Positions 12,266 to 25,088 of a DNA stretch of 64,000 nt are shown one piece after another. Origin of the DNA: Endocalyx cinctus (Eukaryota > Ascomycota > Sordariomycetes > Amphisphaeriales > Apiosporaceae); NCBI GenBank assembly GCA_001600455.1, contig BCKC01000011.1, positions 1,081,835 through 1,145,834 on the forward strand. The letters are read 5' to 3'. A program made the translations under genes and the position numbers. A model generated the notes under the pieces. That model was not told where the DNA came from, ran no database searches, and saw only the letters and a list, made by a program, of their open reading frames with translations. The first letter of the stretch is position 1. Every line of letters begins with the position of its first letter.

Positions 12266-15200
12266 TCATACCGCACGTCGCCGACGGAATTTCCCATTCA
12301 AGACATCCTGCAGAAGATTGTCGCAAATCTGTCCAGAAGTTAGTAAAAAAAAAAAACGCATCCGTTATACCGATTACGAGAGGAAAAAAAACTTACAGTT
12401 GCCATCTCAGCTAGTCTTGCGCGTTCCTCTCGGAACATTGATTGAGCCAGCGGGTGCTCCGCGGTAATTTCGGGCACGTCTGACGTATCGTACACCCTGA
12501 CCAGCATGTCCCGGATCTCTCCAGACTCGAGGAAGGTGATTACGTTTTCTGTGTTGAACGCGGATGTAGCGGCCGTCGATGTTGTGGTCATTGAATCCTG
12601 GTTGCGGTGAGTGCGGGGGTCGGCTCCAACAAGCTCCGGTGACGATGCCGATACAGGAGAAGAACGGTCCTCCTGACTGGACGTATCTCCCACAAGGGCA
12701 GGAGGGTCCGAAGAAGTTACTGGCGACACCTGAACTGGAGATTCGGATAGACGCTCGCCCGAATAAGGCTGGCTAGGTTCAGACGCTTGTTGGGCGGTTT
12801 GCGTACTAGCAAAACTATCGGGAAATGATCCCGGAAGAACAGGTCGAACCGGTTTCTCCGACTTTTGACTTGCATCTGGTTGAGGAGCTGGTCTTGTCGG
12901 TGCGGGCGCAACTTCGTCTTCTTCCGATTCTTCTTGAGATGAATCAAAATCGTCCAGCTCAACTCTTGATTTCGCCTTTGTAACCTTTGGCGGCCGGGGA
13001 TCTGAAGAAGTTGGCAAGATTTTAGAAACGGCTGATTTCAATTTTTCTTCCTTGTTTGACAGTTTTGGTGAGGAGGTTTCAAGTTGATCGGACTCAACCA
13101 TCCTTAGTGTTGCCGGAGGAGTATTTGAAACGTTGTTAGTTTTCACTTCGGAAGCCAGCAGAGGCGCTCGGTCGAGGGTAGACTGTATAGAAATACTTGG
13201 TTTCCGTGTCGGCGAAGGTTCTGTCCGAGGTTGCTGCTTTGTCAACTTGCTATGATTTCTCTGCGGAGCACCTTGTTTGTCAGGCGAATACTCCAGGTCT
13301 CCTTGAATATCTTCCGACTCTCTCTCGGCGGACTCGAGGCTGGCATCCATCGATCTCTTTCCAAACGATTCATCATCCTCGTCAATCGACTTCTTCTTGT
13401 CTTTACGCGAGAAGAAACTTCGGATAGCACTTGGCTTCTTGTCCTTATCTTTCTTATCCTTGTCCTTCTTTCTCTTGTCGTCTTTACCCTTATCAAAAGA
13501 GAAATCTTTTTCGTAGCTTGGACGCTGTCGTAGAGTGATCGAATCGCCAGAAACTCGCGGCTCGTTATCGTCATGCAGTAGTTTGGGTGTAAGACTGATC
13601 TTCTTAGTCTCAATCGTTTCATCCTTGAAAAATGAGTCTGTGTTCCTGACTGTGCCATTCCTCGTAGTTCGCTCGGTTCTGCCCTCAAAAATCTCATCAC
13701 TACTTCGGCGGGCTTCCTCTGGAGCAGAGGAGTCGGCCTCTTTGGCTTCTTGAGGTTTAACCACGTCTGGTTTTGATTGCTTTTGGCTGCGTGGCTTTAA
13801 GGGCTCTACCTTCGCGCTTTCGTCCTCTTCTTCCGTTGTAGTATTCGATGTTGACTGAGCGGCCGCCTGCTGCTTCTTCGCGTCATCTTGTTGCTGTTGA
13901 CTTTGTTGGGATGTCTGGGATTCTGATGTTGTTTCATCGCCACCATCCTCATCCGAGGAGTAGTCAAAATCAGAATAATCGACGTAAGTGGGAGTCGTAA
14001 AAGTGACGTTCTTCGCTTTGCGCCGTCTCATTGCGGTCATTAAGCCGTTCTTCGACTTCTCTGCCTGATCGCCAAGCATTGTTGCCGCCAACTACGTATG
14101 CTTAGGTTAGAATGTACACTCGCACGTAAGGTCTGTTCATCATCACGAACATCAATATTTCTATGTTTGTTGAGCCTTGCTAGCCTTTCCGTCGGTGTTT
14201 CAATATGTTCTGCAGGTAAGTAGCCTGCAGCGGACCAAAAGAGTGAGCGTCAGCATTAAAATGGGGGAATTTGTTTATATCAAGGAATGCCGTACCAATG
14301 CTGCTATCTTTGACTACCCTGACCAACCACCAGTAACTATTGCTATCGTCTAGCAATACCATGGTATCGCCTTTAGTCGCATTTGCCTGTCCTTCGACTG
14401 TGGCGACAAAAGTATGGAGCGCGTAGACGAATTCGAAATCGATATCCTCTATTTGAAGTAAGCATCCACTCTCCCAACCGGAATCAACAAATCTAGGATC
14501 GCTAGTAATTAAGAATGTAGAACTGTCATCGTCGCAACCGTCGTCGTCCTTGCCACGTAATACCTCACTACTCCCGCATACTTCCGATTCTCCCGACCGT
14601 GGACGGGATATAGAAAAATCCTCCACTTTTAGCTCAACACCAGAATTACCGACCATAGGACGACGATGGGAAGCCGAATAGCTCGATACCCTCGAGGAGG
14701 CCTTGCTCTCCTCTTCTTCTCCAGGCAACTGCAAGGGAGGGTCACTTATAGGCGTGAGGGGGGAAGGGGACGTCTCTGGACTACTAGAAGACGTCCTCGA
14801 GGGGGAAAAATCATGACAGGGTGCCTGTGGAATGTTCTCACCATCTTCGATGGAAGGGGAGCTGGATATTTTATCCATCATATCATCATCCAACCCATCT
14901 TCACCATCGGTATCTATTTCGCCATCATCAGACACGGTGGACGAGCCACCATTTTGGGCAATCGCCAGGGCATCTTGTTGCTGCATCTTGTCACCATTCA
15001 AAGAGCTTGTGACACCGGCAACGAGATCATCAGCATACTGCTGCAAATCATTGACCCCGTCTCCATTGGCCCATGAAACTCTAGGACTTCTTCCTTCCTC
15101 GCCCGCTCTTTCTTCTTCAACTTCGCGTATAGTTTCGGCTTGGTGGGGTGCAAGGGATCCGTTGTTCGTAGATTTGGTAGGGCGCTTGTGTTCTTTAGCA

Positions 15201-15482
15201 GAAGGAGTGTCGTGATCTTGAAGATCGATGGAATCTAATGTAATGATGGCAAGTTAGGTTTACGTGAGAAGTGAGACCAGTAAAAAAAAAAAATAGGTGG
15301 AATGTTTAACGATTCAATAATTTTGTTTTTCTCTTTGGGTTTAAATCCGCAACATAAAACCGGGAAATCAAGAAGGATTGCTTTTATCTTCTGACACGAT
15401 AAACCGCAGATCAATCAGGGAGACAAGGACATAATAAATAAGGAACCAACTTACCGGCGCGGATTATTTGGGGTCTCGTCAT
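12266..15482 (-). CDS. BUD14: SH3-domain cell polarity protein, Bud14/Tea4 family
   Basis: Five exons on the minus strand: 15482-15455, 15234-14296, 14224-14151, 14091-12397 and 12328-12266, giving 932 residues. The SH3 domain lies at about residues 270-335 (FEFVYALHTF, the WWLVRV strand, then YLPAEHIE restored by splicing). Directly after it comes KNVTF (374-378), a fit to the RVxF motif that docks protein phosphatase 1, and the family hallmark TPTYVDYSDFDYSSDE. The rest is acidic, Ser-rich and low complexity, with a Lys-rich stretch near 550 and a conserved C-terminal ITAEHPLAQSMFREE. In yeast Bud14 and fission yeast Tea4 this architecture brings PP1 to polarity sites and microtubule tips and controls formins; the same role at the hyphal tip is inferred. 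The last 21-codon exon ends in a basic RRRRAV tail. Confidence 0.92.
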
Positions 15483-18124
15483 GGTGGCCCGTTGATTCCC
15501 TTTCCTTTATGGACTTCTGACATAAACCCGCCCTTTCAAGATTGTATGTAGCCTTAATTGAAAACGATTGTATAAACATGTAATAGACTCATCACATTAA
15601 ATAAAAACAAGTGTTAATAATGTCTTGGAAATTTTTACTTTTCCCTTCAGAATTTGAATGTTTCTTTTCCCTCGTTTCGTAGCAGTGTAACAATTTGTCG
15701 CAAGAATCGCAAAGGAGGTTGGAGGGATTCCGTACTTTTTTTTTTTTTTTCTTAGCTGTTGTCACGCTATGTATCGAGAGACCCCTGATCTTATTTTATT
15801 TGGTGTCCTTTTGAAATCATAACAAATGTGACCTGACGTTAGTAGATTTCTTAGGGTGGTATCAAATTTAGCTGACAACTTTTTTGTTTTTCCTTTCTTT
15901 TTTCTTGTACCGCTGAGGGATCGTCTCAAAAGGAGGGCTGAGCAAAGTAGTCTGCTAGTATAATTTATGAACAAGAAATAAAAATAAAAATAAATAGTAG
16001 TAATCAGCACTACAGTTTTGAGAGAGTGTAATAGTACCAATTAGGTATAAGAGAGAGAAAATCAGCGAAATATTTAAATAATTTTTTTTGATATTAACGA
16101 ATGTATGAATGAATAAATATAGAGTTGAGAGTGAAAAATAATAAATATATATCTCTCTATTTCAACGAATGACTTGGATTGAGTGAGGTTAGATTTAACT
16201 CGTAGGGTATTTGGATAAATGATATGGGAATTGTACAAGAAGTATAGAAGAATTAGAATGCAGAATCAATCAATGAATCCCATCATCTACAAACAACCAA
16301 CATCGAAATGTTTAAAGTGTCAATTAACTCGACAAGAATGGTTGGGTAGCATGAATCATGATTCGAATCTGGGGGAGACAAGAAAAAAAGAAGGGAGGAA
16401 GAAAAAAAAAAGAAGAAGCAGTACCAAGATCATCGGCTACATGTTTACACTAAGCTACATACATACGTAGTACGCAATAACTAAACTAACTAGAAAACAC
16501 GCTATCCTATAGAGACATGGTACTTAATTGAGTGCATTTTCGTTGAAACATGGTTGAAATTATTTCTGGTATATCACTTTGCTTTAAACTGGGCTTTTCT
16601 ATTTTGTTTATTTTATTAAAGTGTAAATTCTATGCGTAGTTGTATACGTACCTACTTACCTAGCCTGCCTAGGTACTTAAGTAGGTACCTAAGTAGTTGG
16701 CTAGTTGGCTGGCATTACCGAAATCTACATACCTGTGGATCTAGGTACTTACTGTAGGGTAGAATACTATAAGTAATACAGCACTAAGTTAAGTATCTAG
16801 ATAAGTACCTACCTACCTACCTAGGTAGGTACTTAAGTAGATATCTAGGTACATATGCACCCTATTATTGCTCCGTATCATAGTGTACTCTGCCTATGTA
16901 CTACTACTATATACATATAAGTATGGAATACTACCTACCTACTTCCTAGGTAGGTAAGTAAGTAGTGGACTTGATCTAGTAAATAACGTGTACATCTACT
17001 ATAACACGCTATAATATAGTGCTTTGAGTAAATATCCTATCTTAATTAAGTACTGTTATAAATAGTCTAGGCTTGATAAACAAATAAACATTACCATCTT
17101 CTCCTTAAATAAGTAAGTATTTGAAAGTACTTATATACATATGGATATACATAAGTATATAAATATACAGAGTAAATACCTAGGTATGATAAATTCAGAA
17201 TAAAAGGCCCATGTCAAATCTCAGGGGTAAGATTTTCTCATTTGAAACATAGTGACCTACTTTAGGAGATCTTGTGGGGACAGCTTTTTTTTTTTTTTTT
17301 TTTACTATACATAACATTGTTTTGGCCTTTTTTTTTCTCTCTCTCTCTCTTCTAGAAAATTATAATAGAGATCTCGATGATATTATATACTAATATGATT
17401 AGATTACGGAGTACATGCTAGGTAATAGTATAGATCAGATCTTTGTTTAAAAAAAAAAAAAAAAAAGAAATCATACTAAGTAGACGGTAGCTATACGCAT
17501 GAGAAATCCCGAAGGATCCATATGAATACAAGTAGAAAATACCACGGGAACATACTTGAAACGGAGCCTACATGATTCTATCCATTATACATGTTGTTAA
17601 CATGCTATGATTTCATTCATGATGACTTGTATGTTTTGGTCCAGCAGTTATCTCTTTCTAAAACACCACTGTACTCTCTTGAAAGGTGTATAAATCATTT
17701 ATTCACCGTCGTTTTTTTCGGTGAACCCAGGTGATTATATATGTATATAGGTATATATAAACTCAATTGCTGTTTTTTTTAAGGAATTGAAGACTTGTTG
17801 GATTTCGTTGTTTATCGCGCTGGGTGGACAAATGAATATGTATGTCTCGGTGGCTTAGATTGTTGACATCATGGACTTGTCTTTCCTAAGCTACCACACG
17901 GCCAGACTGCTTAGTAGATAATACTGTATGATATCGTATGTCTTTTGACTTTGGTCGATTATTGAATTCTTCTCTGATTCTCGCCGAATCTTCGCCTGGT
18001 ACTGGCAGATCTCCAGATTAATAAGTGACTTCGTACGTCTCCTCGCATTTTTACCATTGCATCTAAGAATCTATCTGCGCTGCATAGAGTACGCACGGAC
18101 TTAAGACCCGGTAGAAAGATAGGG
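15483..18124. other. AT-rich intergenic DNA between BUD14 and photolyase
   Basis: This is a divergent intergenic region holding both promoters. I see poly-A/T runs (for example near 15,737, 17,287 and 17,448), a CT-rich run near 17,332, and a dense cluster of CTAGGTAC-type units at 16,649-17,190, but no coding exons. A tRNA-like B-box (GATTCGAATC) near 16,371 lacks a matching A-box and stems. Confidence 0.6.
16649..17190. repeat. Cluster of CTAGGTAC/GTACCTAC palindromic units
   Basis: The unit CCTAGGTAC and its relatives (ACCTACCTAGGTAGGT, AAGTAGGTACCTAAGT) recur with variable spacing. Similar clusters lie at 22,396-22,505, 29,566-29,600 and 34,345-34,466, always between genes. Confidence 0.8.
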
Positions 18125-20142
18125 ATGGGTAAACCCCGTGTGATATACTGGTTCCGAACGGACCTACGACTACATGATTCTCCTGCTCTTAAGGCCGCCC
18201 TCGACCTCGAGCCCGCCGTATTATGGCCTATCTTTACCTGGGACCCTCATTACGTCTACCGAGCGAAGGGGGGTTCGAATCGCTGGCAATATTTGTACAC
18301 TCAACAAACTTTATTTCTTCTACATAAAATGTACCGAACTGCTGATAGCCTGACTGCGTGAGATGTGTAAACAATAGATTAGACTGTCAAAATGACCTCT
18401 CGAATTCCATCCGTGCCCTCAACCCTAAATCCAAGCTTTTTGTCCTACGCGAGGCTCCTCAGACACTCTTTCCCAAACTGTTCGAGGCCTGGGGCGTAAC
18501 GCATCTGGTGTTCGAGCGGGATACGGACTCCTACGCACGCACTCGCGACGACGCCGTCACCTCGCTGGCGCGCGATGCCGGCGTCGAGGTGGTAACGCGA
18601 TCGGGGAGGACATTATGGGATAGTGACGAAGTCGTCGCCCGAAATGACGGGAAACCCACGATGTCCATCACCCAGCTACAGGCGGCGGGCGCCAAAGTAG
18701 GTGCCGTAGCGCGGCCGATCCCGCCGCCGGAATCTATGCCCGACCCTGGCGATATGCCGCTTAATTTTGAAAAGGATTCCCCGTCGGCCAACCCGGACGT
18801 GAACGCCTCGGAAAGGGGTAAGAGGAGCGAGAAGAGCTACGCCTCGGGGATCGCGGGACCAAAAGGTGACTTTGCCGTGGAGACGCTCTCTGACCTGGGG
18901 TTGGCCGCCGCCACGACGCCGCATCGCGGCGGCGAGACGCTAGCTCTAAAGAAGCTAGATGAGCTCATCGAGGACGCAACCTACGTCGCGACGTTTCGAA
19001 AGCCGCGAACGAGCCCAACGGCCATGGAACCTGCGGCTACGACTCTACTCTCGCCCTTCCTGCACTTCGGCGCCCTTTCCCCGCGCTTATTCTACTGGAA
19101 AGTGCAGGACGTCGTTGACGAGTACGGCGGAAAAGACGCCTCGTCGCCTCCCGAGAGTCTGACGGGTCAGTTGTTTTTCCGCGACATGTACTTCGCGGCG
19201 CAGGCGGCCACGGGGGCGTCCTTCGCGCAGACTATAGGCAACCCCCGCGTACGATTCATTCCGTGGCATCTACCTTCGTCGCCTTCTTCGTCGGAGGGAT
19301 ACGAGGTCGACTCACCGCAAGCCGAAGAATGGTTCCGCCGCTGGAAGCTCGGGGTTACGGGCTTCCCCTTCGTGGATGCACTGATGCGGCAGTTGCGGGC
19401 CGAGGGTTGGATTCACCACTTGGGACGACATATGCTGGCGTGCTTCCTGACGCGGGGCGGGTGCTATATCCACTGGGAGCGTGGAGCTTCCGTGTTCGAG
19501 GAGCTGCTGCTGGATCACGAGCCCGCCTGTAACGCGGGAAACTGGCAGTGGCTGTCCTGCACCGCCTTCTTCTCCCAGTACTACCGCTGCTATAGCCCCG
19601 TGGCATTTGGGCAGAAGTGGGATAAGGAAGGTGCGTATGTGCGCCGCTGGGTACCTGAACTAAAAGACCTAGACAAGAAGTTTATCTACGAGCCCTGGAA
19701 GGCGAGTCAGGAAGAGCTACGGAAGGCTAAAGTCAAAATCGAGGGAGATGGCCTGCGAGGGGCCGTAGATCAGAACCATAAGAGTGAGAAAAACGAAAGG
19801 ATAAAGACGTATGCGAATGTATATCCCGAGCCTATGTTGGACTTCAACGAACGTAGAAAGACATGTATCGCCGCTATGAAGACAGCATTCTCTATCGGAT
19901 TATATGGCGATGATGAGAAGGTTAAGGATGGCACGTGGAGGGTTTTATTTGAGAAGGCTGGAGAAACGGAGATGCAAGGTGAAGATTTAGGAACTGACGA
20001 TGACGGGGAGCATGCTGATAATGCTGAGCCCGTGGGATATGATAAGAGGAACAAAAAAGGAAAACATTCAAGGGTTGAGAGTGGCAAAGATGTGAAGGAC
20101 GGTCCTATGGATAAACATGTACAGAAGAAGCAGAAAGCGTGA
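18125..20142 (+). CDS. (6-4) photolyase / animal-type cryptochrome
   Basis: Two exons, 18125-18294 and 18378-20142, encode 644 residues; splicing across the 83-bp intron restores the family sequence RWQYLLDCQNDLS. The N-terminal alpha/beta photolyase domain (VIYWFRTDLRLHDSPAL) binds the antenna cofactor, and the C-terminal FAD domain starts near residue 230. WIHHLGRH at 401-408 supplies the two histidines (H404, H408 by alignment) required in (6-4) photolyases, and NAGNWQWLSC (442-451) is the (6-4)/animal cryptochrome form rather than the class I CPD form. Relative to animal enzymes there is a hydrophilic insert at about residues 170-230 and a Lys-rich C-terminal tail of about 90 residues that may carry a nuclear signal. 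It likely repairs UV (6-4) photoproducts with blue light and may also act in light signalling. It lies tail-to-tail with RAE1. Confidence 0.93.
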
Positions 20143-20687
20143 CTAGATGTACATACCAGATTTTAGAGAAAGACTTCGAGGAGGGCAAGTCAATTGCGTT
20201 CATATTAATTCGCATGCGTTCTGATATGATCATTTTGATGGGCACGGCAATTTCTTGATTCAATTCCAGCCAGGCACATGAAAATAATTCTCCCCTCTTT
20301 ACTTCGAAATAATTCTTGCGCAGAGCGAATAGGCATCCATTCAACATAGCCCATAGCCATCTGCCTCTCACCCCTGTAAAACAAAGAAGAGATGGACCCT
20401 GGTATCCCCAAAATTAAGAGAGATGTTCCCACTTGATACAAGATTGCCAGATTCCAGACCAGAATCCAAACGACTATCCTTGACTTTGACATAAGATTTG
20501 CTTGGCTTTGGTTGGCGTCTCTCTCTTTCCCTCCTTCTCGAAAATCATCTCAGTATCCTCCGCATCTCAAGCCCCGCTTCTAGACACAATTGATGCGTCT
20601 TTTCATTTTGAAGTGAGAAGAAAGGGCTTGTTACATGTACCTAGATAGAACCCAACCACAAAAACCTGCCCTGTCATTCTCGACATC
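20143..20687. other. Convergent 3' intergenic region
   Basis: Tail-to-tail spacer between photolyase (+) and RAE1 (-), expected to contain both 3' UTRs and poly-A sites. Nothing else stands out. Confidence 0.7.
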
Positions 20688-22215
20688 TCATTTCTTTGCC
20701 TTAGGCCTGACTTCATGATCTTCCACCGCGTGTATCTTTAGCTTAGTCTGAATCTTGGGCGAATTAGCCGCGTATCCCATACTCCAGTCGTAGCCAGTAG
20801 CGTAGGCGTAGAGCTTGCCGTCGTGGCTGAAACCCGTAGCCGTGATTGAGTTGGAACAAGGAAGGGCAGTCGACAAAGAAGAAGCCGATGAAGAAGGATT
20901 ACCGCCTCCCAATCTCGAGTGTGCGGCCAGGTCCCAGAACTGGAAGGCACCGTCCGCACCCGCCGTCGCTAACGTCATCTTGTATACTGGGTGGAACTGG
21001 ATAGAGTTTACAGTCCACACTTTGGCGGTAGTACGTGGTCTTGGCGCCTCTCGGTGGCAACGGAACGTAAAGTCAAGTTCGCTGTATATTTCTATTCATC
21101 AGCACGAATTATTAATGGAAAAATTGAGGATGGGAGAAAAGAACTTACCTAGAGTCTTCCTCATCTACGGTGTTAACTCCGCATCTTCCCTCGATACTCG
21201 CGACGCAAAAGCCCTTTTCGTCGGGAAAGGCTGCAACCGTCTTTGTCTGATGCTTGAGCTTGGACTCCGTCGTTCTCAGAAACTTGGTCGGGTTGCGGAG
21301 ATCCACGAGGTGGACATGTCGCTCCGCTGTCGCCACGACAAGGAGTCCACCGGTGGCATCCATGGCGTAGACGCGGTCTCGGCAGGCGAGTGTCGCTAAT
21401 GGCTGTTGCTTACTAGAAGGAGCAGAGGCCGACACTTGTCGCATGTCCCAAAACCGCACAGTACGGTCCCAGGATCCGGACACAACGATCGGCCCATTGC
21501 TTCCCGGCACGTCAACGAAGCGCGCCCCGCGTACGGGAGCGTCGTGAGTACCGAGGAAGCCCTGCTGGCCCGTCGCAAGGTGTAATACAGATATTTTCTT
21601 GTCGGCGCCTGCGGCGAGAACCATAGAACCATCCTATATTCGCCCCACGGTAATTTACATATCAGTAAGAATGTCCCAGCCATTAAGGCTACTATAATGA
21701 ATAAGGAAAAGAGACGGTTTAATAATAATAATTATAATAAAATTTTCACTCACCTAATGCACAAGGGAAAATGATTGGTTTATTTTCTTCTTTCTTCTTT
21801 TTTTTTTCTTTGATTTGTTTTGGTCTTCATCATCTCCCCCCCCTCTCTTACTATCTCGAGAGGTAGTAAAAGAGAGAAAGATCTCCACTATCTCCCGAGA
21901 TAGTAAGAGAGAGAAAGAGGTGGGAATGAATCGCTGCACAGGGTTAGAAAATACTCAATGACTTACCTTGGCCCAGTGGGTGTCGAATACGGGCCCTTCG
22001 GCGGATAGCTTGGCGACTGCACGTGCCTCGCCGCCAGCTTTGACATCGTAAACGCGCACCTTGCTATCCCAGGACGCCGAGGCCAAGTGATTGGAGACGG
22101 GCGACCACGAGATACTGGAGATGGTGTCTTGAGCATCAGCTGGCAGCGTGACATCTTGGGGCGTCGAGCCCATAAGAGATGAAGTGATGTGAGTACTCTT
22201 AAATGGAGGCATCAC
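20688..22215 (-). CDS. RAE1: mRNA export WD40 protein Rae1/Gle2
   Basis: Three exons, 22215-21967, 21633-21149 and 21081-20688, give 375 residues, the usual size for Gle2/Rae1. WD repeats are seen at residues 20-75 (ISSISWSP..SWDSKVRVYDV), then SGSWDRTVRFWDMR, RHVHLVDLRNP, and the diagnostic segment GRCGVNTVDEEDS..FTFRCHRE followed by VNSIQFHPVYKMTLATAGADGAFQFWD, split over two exons. Rae1 forms a propeller that binds the GLEBS motif of Nup98-type nucleoporins and takes part in mRNA export and spindle functions. The start is the first ATG of exon 1; a second ATG follows immediately. Intron 1 is 333 bp, long for this window, and holds an inverted repeat described separately. Confidence 0.94.
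21843..21911. repeat. Inverted repeat inside RAE1 intron 1
   Basis: CTCTCTTACTATCTC at 21843-21857 is the exact reverse complement of GAGATAGTAAGAGAG at 21897-21911. Between them lies an imperfect copy of the second arm, so either a long hairpin or a short nested one could form. Confidence 0.85.
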
Positions 22216-23052
22216 TGCTTTTATTTTCTCCAGATAATTTATTTTGGAATACTCGAATGAAATATAGTAGTGTATGACAAGTGAAAATATTTTACTATAT
22301 ATGATAAAGAGGAAGGGAGGAAAGGAGGAAAGGAAGAAAGGAATTCTGTGATAAAAGTAGAGGAGAAGAAAGTCGAGTAGGTGCAGTCCTAACGACTAGG
22401 TACCTACCTACCTAGGTAGGTACCTAGGTACCTAAGTATAGGTTGTGAGTCATCACTACCTAAATGTCTGCTGCCTGCTTAAGTACCTGGGTACTTACCT
22501 AGTGGTAATTGACCGCCGTCTTTGTACTAATAAACTGAAGCAATTCAGTAGTGAATAGTCGTAATTTTAAGTACTCATTTGTATTGCAGTATAGTAGGTA
22601 CCATTACCTTGGTACCATTACCTTAACCAATAGGTAGATAGCTAATAGGTGAGTCCATAAATCAATGGCATTTGTTGTAGTCTCGAGTAGGTACTTATAC
22701 ATACTTGACTACCAATTTATATACTTACCTAGGTAGATATGCCTGAGTTTACGAAGGGTCTTCTACACGCCTCCACGGAACCATCTTTAAAAACCCCTGT
22801 CGTTTTCTTATCTTATCTTTTCCATGTAACACAGTAAAAATTGTAAACTCAGGACGTTCTGTGGGCTGCAAGCTCACCTCCCGTCCATTCTATGTATTGC
22901 TGTCCTGCTAGTCGTTATGCCACATATCTTTAATACGGGTGTTTACAGTATACTCAACTAAACTTCAAAATAGGGGCAAACTGGGGTTGACTAGGTAAAA
23001 ATCAAGGTACAGACTCTGACCGGTATTGTCATTTTCGTGCTATGTAGATCTA
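22216..23052. other. Intergenic region upstream of RAE1
   Basis: It lies between the RAE1 start and the SAS10 end (both minus strand), so it contains the RAE1 promoter and SAS10 3' UTR. It has an AGG/GGAAA purine-rich tract near 22,310-22,345, a CTAGGTAC cluster at 22,396-22,505 and a direct repeat of GGTACCATTACCTT at 22,598-22,626. No exons seen. Confidence 0.65.
22396..22505. repeat. CTAGGTAC palindromic cluster
   Basis: Overlapping GGTACCTACC and CCTAGGTAGG units with dyad symmetry lie upstream of RAE1, as in the cluster at 16.6-17.2 kb. Confidence 0.8.
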
Positions 23053-25088
23053 TTATAATTTGACACTCTTCACCAAGCCAGATTTGATACCCGTAAGTTC
23101 TCCCCCGTAGCCTCCCTTTCCTTCGCCGCCCTTGTACACGGCCTTCATACTCCGTAACTTCTTCTGTTTAGCATCGAACTGTTTTCTCTTTTTAACCTGT
23201 TTAGAGTGGATATGTTAGCGGCGATATCTTTCTCTCTCTTCCTCCTCGCATATAGTGAAGCTAGGGGGAAGTGTAGGTGATACTTACTCTAGGATTCCGG
23301 TTGTCCTTAGAACGCTTTGGTGCTAGACCCTTATTTTTCTCACTGTATTCTCAATATTAGAAAATGTAACTTAAAAGTAGGGGTAGAAAGAAAATGTATG
23401 AATAAAAAGAAACGGTGGGAGACATACATTTGGTATGAAATCTTTCTCTTGCCGTCTTCTCCAACCACCTCGGTTTCTACGATGCGATCTGCCACACCCG
23501 CTGCTGCGATCGCGGCACTCCGAGCTGCCTTCTCATCCTTCTTGTCTTTTTGATTGCGCGCGATGAGATCATAATAGTCCGCGTCTTCATTATCTCTCAC
23601 GGACTTAGCAATCTTCGCGTCATCTTCGTCACTCTCGTCACCGAGCCCCTCGCCCGGTTTAGATCCCCTCTTGCCGCGCTTCTCAGCTTCAGCATTGAGG
23701 CGAGCTTGCCTGTCTTTGAGTCGTTCCCTGTAAGGAATATCTGTGTCACCACCAACAAACCGTCCGGCTTCGGCCCTGCGGTTTGCTTTTTGTACGATTT
23801 GCGATGTATAGAAGCGAAGACTCTTCTTTCTTGCAGCTTTCTCGGCAGCTGCCCTAGCGTCAAGTGTCTCTTCCTCGCCAAAGTCTGAGTTACTATCCTC
23901 CGAAGCCTCGCCAAGGGTTGTCCTCTTCTTGGGCTTCTTCTTGGCCGCAAGAAGCGAATCAAGATCAGCGAGTGATGCTTCCAGCTCTTTCGCTTTCTTA
24001 ACTGCCTTCGCATCCTTTTTCGTGGAAGTCTTGGCGGATATCTTCGTAGGTCGAGATTTCGTTTCACCTTCGTCCATAGGGACCATAAGGTCATCTTCTG
24101 GGGGTGATGGTAAACTATCAGCAAGAAGAGGCTTGCCGGCCGCCTTGAGATGCTCCACCTTCTTCCACGCTTCTCGACATTCCAGAAGCGTTCCCATAAC
24201 TTCATGATCCCTCAATTCTGCGGGATCCAACGCCTTCGTCGTCCCATTGCCATCTCTCGTGGGTGATGTGAGCGTTGCAAAGTACATCGCTAACGTAGCG
24301 ATGTAGCAGCCCAGTATGCGAAACTTAACAACAGATAATGATTTGGCGGGTTGGCCTTCTGCCTCTTTTTGTAAGGTGACAAGAAAGGGTTGTAATTGCA
24401 CGAGTTCATCTGCCAAGAACGGGAGTTCGGGATATCGTGCTTCCAACAGTCGATACCTCTCAGCAGGGCCCATATCAGCAGGTATTTCCACGTCCTTCAA
24501 GACCTCAGTCATAACCTCGTTCTCGTTCGCCTCTTGAGTGTCTGCGCCGAGCCACTCGTCTTCATTGAAGAAGTCGTCTTCGGACATTTTGGATAACTTT
24601 TTCTTTTGCAGTCGTCTAGCTTCTTTCTCTTCTTCTTCAGCGTCGACGGCGGTTTCTATTTGATCGGCATCGTAATAATCTTTCTTTGAAGAACCCCAAA
24701 ATCCGTCGTCTATCCCTTCTTCGTTATACTCATATTCGGCATCCTCTTCGCCCTTTCCTTTACCATCCCATTTTTCTGATTTAGTGGGTTTACCAGCGTG
24801 ACGTTCGGGTTTATCATCTTCGTCATCTTCGTCGGAATCTTCATCATAACCAAGTATTTCCTCATCTGAGTTTTCAAAAATCTCTTCGTCTTCCTCTTCT
24901 TGCCTTTGTCTCTTGGATTTGGGGCCATCGTCAAATAGAATCTCGTCTTGGTCAAGAAAATGTTTTTCTGCGTCGTCTGCTAAATCTTCGTATGTGGTGA
25001 CGGGGCCAAGTCGAGCATCTTTCGGATCGTATTCTTTGGGACCTTTGGGTTGCGCGGCAGCACCCGAAGCCTTCCTCTTTTTGCCCAT
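23053..25088 (-). CDS. SAS10: U3 snoRNP / SSU processome protein Sas10 (Utp3)
   Basis: Three exons, 25088-23428, 23342-23288 and 23196-23053, give 619 residues. The N-terminus is acidic ([16 protein letters not shown]). The Sas10/Utp3/C1D helical domain is at about 225-310 ([19 protein letters not shown]). The central part is Lys/Glu-rich, and the family's C-terminal Sas10 domain spans 545-619: [36 protein letters not shown], then [20 protein letters not shown]. That domain is only complete after splicing both short introns, which supports the model. Sas10 is part of the 90S pre-ribosome and is needed for 18S rRNA processing. URB2, another ribosome biogenesis gene, is in the same window but not adjacent. 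The SAS10 start codon is 503 bp from the divergent TSC10 start. Confidence 0.95.

Noticed and set aside
13242..13700. 152-codon open frame within BUD14
   Set aside because: It is in another frame of the same strand, inside a confirmed exon, and has Arg/Ser-rich shadow composition.
16320..16390. tRNA-like B-box GATTCGAATC
   Set aside because: No A-box at the right distance and no paired acceptor, D or T stems.
23597..24205. 202-codon open frame within SAS10
   Set aside because: Out-of-frame shadow of the Lys/Glu-rich SAS10 coding sequence.
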